Assembly (NCBI GenBank): GCA_002307315.1
Contig: DBTZ01000003.1
Coordinates: 1-11,506 of the forward strand
Reading direction: 5' to 3'
Source: Alphaproteobacteria bacterium UBA1303
Lineage (GTDB): Bacteria; Pseudomonadota; Alphaproteobacteria; Micropepsales; Micropepsaceae
Length of the DNA: 11,506 nucleotides
Shown: one piece after another, positions 8,290-11,506 of the stretch
Layout: each line of letters opens with the position of its first letter
Position numbering within the stretch: position 1 is the first letter of the stretch
Made by a program: the position numbers and the translations under genes
Notes under the pieces: model-generated
Told to the model about the DNA's origin: nothing
Database searches by the model: none
What the model saw: the letters and a program-made list of their open reading frames with translations, nothing else

Positions 8290-9156
8290 ATGGCCGTTAA
8301 GCAGCTTCCTACTTGGATCGCCGTAATGGACGGCGCACAGGCGCGTTTCTTTGCCTTGCGCCAAGGCGAGGGCGGACAAATTTTCGAGGAGGCGGCGCCG
8401 GCGTTGAATGCCGATCCCAAGCCCGATCGCGGCGGTAAGCCGGGGAGGGGGTTCGCCACCGGCAAGGCGCGCGGCGTGGTCGAGCCGCGCGGCAATCTTC
8501 GCAAGATCGAGAAGCGCGATTTCATCCATCTGGTTGCCGACGCCTTGAATGCGGCGGCGGAGCAACGCGTCTTCGGACGTTTGGTGCTGGCGTCGCCGCC
8601 GCGCAGTCTCGGCGAATTGCGTGAGGCGCTTTCCGAGCGCGCATTGTCGTGCTTGTCGCACGAGATTCCCAAGACGTTGACCAACCTGCCGCCCGACGTG
8701 TTGTGGAAAAAATTATCGAAACTGCTGCTTACCGCGGCGCGGCCGCTCGGCGCCAAAAAGGCCGACGGCAAGGCGCCGCCGGCGGTGCCGGTTTTGGTGA
8801 CGTTTCGCTCGACCGAGGCGTCGGCGGCGGTTCAAGCCGAGGCGCTGCGCTATGCCGCCAAGCTCAGCCGAAAATTTGCGCGTATCGAAGGCTGCAAGAT
8901 CATGATCGAGGCGCCGCGGCGCAAGAGCCCTAAGGGAAAGCTGTTCGACGTCAGTCTGGATGTGACGGTGCCCGGGCGTACCATAACGGTCAAGAGTTCG
9001 GGGGCGGGCATGCACACCCATGAGAATGCCCATATGGCGCTGCGCGACGCTTTCGATGCCGCCGAGCGTCAATTGCGCGACATAACCGGCCACGACAATG
9101 CCGGCTCGCGCCGAGGATCGGCCCCGCGTTCGCGGATGCTGGAAGACGTCGATTGA
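8290..9156 (+). CDS. Fusion of a Host_attach/baeRF (eRF1-like) domain with an HPF/RaiA ribosome-hibernation domain
   Basis: This is a 288-residue two-domain cytoplasmic protein. ATG 8290 is preceded by AAGGAG seven bases upstream. Residues ~8-144 match the family called 'protein required for attachment to host cells' (Host_attach, part of the baeRF eRF1-related superfamily): TWIAVMDGAQARFF, then a GGKPGRGF loop, FGRLVLASPPRSLGELREAL, and the end motif PKTLTNLPPD. A basic Ala/Pro/Lys linker (~145-165) follows. Residues ~166-265 match the HPF/RaiA (S30AE) family: PVLVTFRSTEAS, EGCKIMIEAPRRKSPKGKLF, DVSLDVTVPG, and ENAHMALRDAFDAAERQLRD. HPF proteins occupy the mRNA/tRNA channel of the small subunit and silence ribosomes. 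The C-terminal dimerisation domain of long HPF is absent; only a short basic/acidic tail remains. A ribosome-binding hibernation or rescue factor is inferred. The usual state is two separate proteins of ~145 and ~120 residues. The gene is convergent with its downstream neighbour, with 19 bases between stop codons. Confidence 0.9.
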   Translation: MAVKQLPTWIAVMDGAQARFFALRQGEGGQIFEEAAPALNADPKPDRGGKPGRGFATGKARGVVEPRGNLRKIEKRDFIHLVADALNAAAEQRVFGRLVLASPPRSLGELREALSERALSCLSHEIPKTLTNLPPDVLWKKLSKLLLTAARPLGAKKADGKAPPAVPVLVTFRSTEASAAVQAEALRYAAKLSRKFARIEGCKIMIEAPRRKSPKGKLFDVSLDVTVPGRTITVKSSGAGMHTHENAHMALRDAFDAAERQLRDITGHDNAGSRRGSAPRSRMLEDVD

Positions 9157-9175
9157 TACTGCGGTCGAGGGCCCT

Positions 9176-10444
9176 TTAGGCCTTCAGCAATTCGTGGGAG
9201 GATTGGATTTCCTCCCACGAAAGGCGCGTCATGCTTTTGGGTTCGGGACCGGCAGGGGCGATGGCCATGCCGCTGAGTGTCTGTATGCCGGCGTCGTGAG
9301 CGGTGTTCAACGTGGTAAGCTTGTTGATGCCGAGCATGAAGGTGCCGACCTTCAAGTTGCGGGCGGCCTGGACCAGCACCATGGCATCTTCCGCCAGGAA
9401 GTGGTGTTCGAAGGTGAACTCGCGTTTGTGATAACCGATGACGCGCAGGCCGATGCCTTGATAGGGCGAGAAATTGCGCGTACCCGGCGCCACGGTGGCG
9501 CTGATGCTGCGGGCGAACGGCCTGAGCGTGTTCGTCAGGTCGTGCAGGCGGGTCTGGGCGATGCCCGGCGGTATGTCGGTCAGGATGAAATCGAGATACT
9601 GACGGTACTCGTGGGATAGGTTGCGGCATTCGTTGAGGTATTCCATCCGTCCCGCCGGTGCGCCCAGCACGTCGAACGATACCTGCACGCCGAGGATGAA
9701 GCGGTTGCCGGTTTCGATGTGATGCGCCAGCTTGCCGATGCCTTCGCGCAACGAGGAAATCTCGACCCGGATGCGTTCCTTCAGCGTCAATTGCGGCACC
9801 ATCACGTTGCGCCGGGGAAAATCGAGCGACATGACCTGACGCGGTTCGCAGATGTAGGTGGTGATCGCGTTGTTTACCGACGACCAGACCGGAACATATT
9901 GATGGGCAATAGTCAGGGCCTTGGCGCCGATGCCCATATCGGTTTCGTCGGCACTGATGATGGTGTTCGAATCGTAGGTCGAGGCCGACGCATTGCCCCC
10001 GAACGAGATGCCGAGAATACCGGCCTTTTCCACCAGCGTTGCGACGTTTTCCGACGTCAGCGGTTTCAGTATCAGTTGATGCTCGCCGCCGTTGGACGCT
10101 TTACTGACCCGCAACTGGCTGATGTCGCACTTGCCGAGCAGGTTGTTGCAAAGATCGTAGGCGATACGCAGGCACACCGCGTTGATGTCGTCCGGATCGG
10201 CGGACGGCATGGTGACGATGTAGGATGAATCGTTCAGACGGGCAAAGACGTCGGTGGGACCGAGCCGTTGGCGCAGCAGCGTTTCAAGGCGTTCGTAGAC
10301 GTTGTCGCAGACCCGTGGCCAGCGCGCGCCGGATTGCTCCTTGATGGTTTCGAGACCAATGACGTTGACACACCCGCGCTCCAGGAAAGCGGGCGACGCA
10401 AGTGCTTGGATCTCTATGGGTGTCTTCTGCAACACGTTCGGCAC
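9176..10444 (-). CDS. Degenerate GGDEF/EAL-like protein, probably non-catalytic
   Basis: This is a 422-residue soluble protein with no signal peptide or membrane segment. It starts at GTG 10444, with GAGG ten bases upstream. Residues ~20-108 follow the GGDEF fold: VNVIGLETI, a helix, LGPTDVFARLNDSSYIVTMP and a helix. The GGDEF signature itself is replaced by NDSSY. Residues ~180-398 follow the EAL fold: HQYVPVWSSVNNAITTYICE aligns with the 'PIV..G.EALLR' strand, but EAL is replaced by YIC. LTDIPPGIAQTRL, FSPYQGIGLRVIG and AGIQTLSGMAIAP match later strands. Metal and catalytic residues therefore seem absent, so it should neither make nor cut c-di-GMP. A c-di-GMP sensor, scaffold or unrelated protein-interaction role is inferred. 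Similar proteins occur as hypotheticals in alphaproteobacteria, as far as I recall. The gene stands alone: it is convergent with the fusion gene and separated from the upstream esterase by 119 bases. Confidence 0.75.
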   Translation of the reverse strand: MPNVLQKTPIEIQALASPAFLERGCVNVIGLETIKEQSGARWPRVCDNVYERLETLLRQRLGPTDVFARLNDSSYIVTMPSADPDDINAVCLRIAYDLCNNLLGKCDISQLRVSKASNGGEHQLILKPLTSENVATLVEKAGILGISFGGNASASTYDSNTIISADETDMGIGAKALTIAHQYVPVWSSVNNAITTYICEPRQVMSLDFPRRNVMVPQLTLKERIRVEISSLREGIGKLAHHIETGNRFILGVQVSFDVLGAPAGRMEYLNECRNLSHEYRQYLDFILTDIPPGIAQTRLHDLTNTLRPFARSISATVAPGTRNFSPYQGIGLRVIGYHKREFTFEHHFLAEDAMVLVQAARNLKVGTFMLGINKLTTLNTAHDAGIQTLSGMAIAPAGPEPKSMTRLSWEEIQSSHELLKA

Positions 10445-10563
10445 TCTTCGTTCGCCTCAATAAACTATATCCGGCCTGTAACCAGCGCGTTTATTTTTAA
10501 AAAAATAATTCTAGAAGTTGTTTAGGCGGCGTTAACCGGCTTTTCTCTGCCGTCGAACTTTCG
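10445..10563 (-). promoter_or_regulatory. Promoter region of the degenerate GGDEF/EAL gene, with an A/T palindrome
   Basis: This 119-base gap lies between two minus-strand genes. It holds an A/T-only near-palindrome at 10491-10508, with arms TTATTTTT and AAAAATAA around AA, and beside it TTCTAGAA at 10508-10515. A -10-like TATAGT (10469-10464, minus strand) lies about 20 bases ahead of the GTG, with no good -35. The A/T block could be an UP element or a bend. It could also serve as a poor terminator for the esterase, since TTCTAGAA followed by a T-run appears in the direction of transcription. All roles are inferred. Confidence 0.3.
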
Positions 10564-11506
10564 TCAGGTACCCCATTGAATAAACGGAACTTTTTCGAAA
10601 ATTCGTCGCTCGGTGCCGCGTGGGTCGTTTGCCAGGTGCGGCGGCAGATCGAATATCATCGTCGCGCGTTCGTTCAGGTCGTAGCGGGGCCATTCCGGCA
10701 GCAATGCGGTATTGGGGGTTCCGGTGCGGGCAAAAGCGATGAAGGTTTCGCTGACCACGGTTGCCATTTTGCGCGCGGCTTCCTTATCGCCCGTCGCGGC
10801 GCCGGGCTTATCGGTGTTGTCGAAGGCGAGCGGGATGTCGATGGCGTGAGGCGCATAGAGCTTGCCGTCGCGTCCCGGCATGGCCCAATCGACCTGATAG
10901 GCGAACGCGGGGCATCCGGCGCGGGCGCGGGCTTCGACTTCCTCGATCGCTCCGCGCCAAGAGCGGCCGGCGGTAGTCGCCTTGAAAAAAAGATCGGACG
11001 GGGTGATGCCGGGAAATAGTTTTTTATACTCCGCGATGACGACGCAAGGCAGAATGTCCACCCGTACGTTTTCGGCAAGCCGCTTGGGCAATTCTTCCCA
11101 GGTCAGGTTATATGCCCAATCCGCTTGAATGAAGGCGCGGGTTTCGTCGTGGGTGTTGCCGATCATCATCGGAATGTGCGCACTTTGCGCCGGGGCGTCG
11201 GGGAAGAAGGGGTGGCGCGGCAGGACGTGGAAATCGAGCACCGGACCGAGATAAAGCCCCATCGCCGGGTTGATCGGATCGCGTGCCTTGAGGCCCTTCA
11301 GCAGGGTTTTGGTCGAAACGGTTTTCAGATCGGCAATTCCGATGCCGGCTTCTTTGAGAAACGCTTCGGCGCGCTTGGTGCCGTTTAAGGGGCCGCAGGC
11401 GGTGACCTGCTGGCCGCTCATGGTGGCGGCGCGATGAAACAATCCTTTTGCGGCGGGCATCGCCATCAGTGTGGCGATTTTGGCGCCGCCGCCGGATTGG
11501 CCGAAC
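10564..11506 (-). CDS. Type-B carboxylesterase (C-terminal part, 5' end outside the window)
   Basis: This is the last 313 codons of an alpha/beta-hydrolase of the carboxylesterase type-B / para-nitrobenzyl-esterase family, which hydrolyses carboxylic esters. The frame is open to the window edge, so the start is missing; family proteins are about 500 residues. The nucleophile elbow FGQSGGG is encoded at the very edge (11505-11485), with the catalytic Ser codon at 11496-11494, followed by MPAAKGLFHRAATMSGQ. The acid residue is probably in NTHDETRAF, and the catalytic His in APHAIDIPLAFDN. The conserved tail FARTGTPN...WPRYD is present, so all three triad positions are visible. An in-frame ATG at 11466 lies after the nucleophile and is not the true start. 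Location (periplasmic or cytoplasmic) cannot be judged without the N-terminus, and the substrate is unknown. Confidence 0.93.
   Translation of the reverse strand, partial: FGQSGGGAKIATLMAMPAAKGLFHRAATMSGQQVTACGPLNGTKRAEAFLKEAGIGIADLKTVSTKTLLKGLKARDPINPAMGLYLGPVLDFHVLPRHPFFPDAPAQSAHIPMMIGNTHDETRAFIQADWAYNLTWEELPKRLAENVRVDILPCVVIAEYKKLFPGITPSDLFFKATTAGRSWRGAIEEVEARARAGCPAFAYQVDWAMPGRDGKLYAPHAIDIPLAFDNTDKPGAATGDKEAARKMATVVSETFIAFARTGTPNTALLPEWPRYDLNERATMIFDLPPHLANDPRGTERRIFEKVPFIQWGT

Noticed and set aside
8054..8326. A 90-codon ATG frame overlapping the start of the fusion gene
   Set aside because: It runs into the well-supported fusion gene in another frame, with no proper ribosome site and no recognisable motif.
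9169..9176. Palindrome AGGGCCCT between two convergent genes as a terminator
   Set aside because: It is only 8 bp with no loop and no T-run on either strand.

Overview
This window looks like a chromosomal segment of a Gram-negative alphaproteobacterium. The RpoC sequence has alphaproteobacterial character. There is an outer-membrane porin and a TonB-dependent receptor, and the DNA is GC-rich with matching codon use throughout. The order cannot be fixed by eye; a Rhodospirillales-like lineage is my best guess. I see no insertion sequence, phage gene, CRISPR array, tRNA or rRNA.

Layout. (1) Positions 1-1904, plus strand: the C-terminal ~630 residues of RNA polymerase beta' (rpoC), closed by a strong bidirectional terminator. 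(2) 1991-4054, minus: a secreted S46 dipeptidyl-peptidase with the DPP7-type glycine. (3) 4171-6144, 6229-6606 and 6713-7918, all minus: a TonB-dependent receptor resembling the zinc/metal receptor ZnuD, a small two-helix membrane protein with HxH and HCxxC motifs (DUF2946-like), and a porin. Read in the direction of transcription the order is porin, small protein, receptor, peptidase. The porin start is preceded by a Fur-like operator candidate. Together this looks like an envelope block for metal and peptide acquisition. (4) 7919-8289: a 371-base divergent intergenic region with two inverted repeats. (5) 8290-9156, plus: a fusion of a Host_attach/baeRF (eRF1-like) domain to an HPF/RaiA ribosome-hibernation domain. 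(6) 9176-10444, minus and convergent with it: a protein with a degenerate GGDEF-like half and a degenerate EAL-like half. (7) 10564-11506, minus: the C-terminal part of a type-B carboxylesterase, running off the window.

The most interesting item is the 288-residue baeRF-HPF fusion. It puts a release-factor-like module and a ribosome-hibernation module in one chain, which suggests a bipartite ribosome-binding factor. Second is the metal-uptake block with its small histidine/cysteine membrane protein. Third is the catalytically dead-looking GGDEF/EAL protein.
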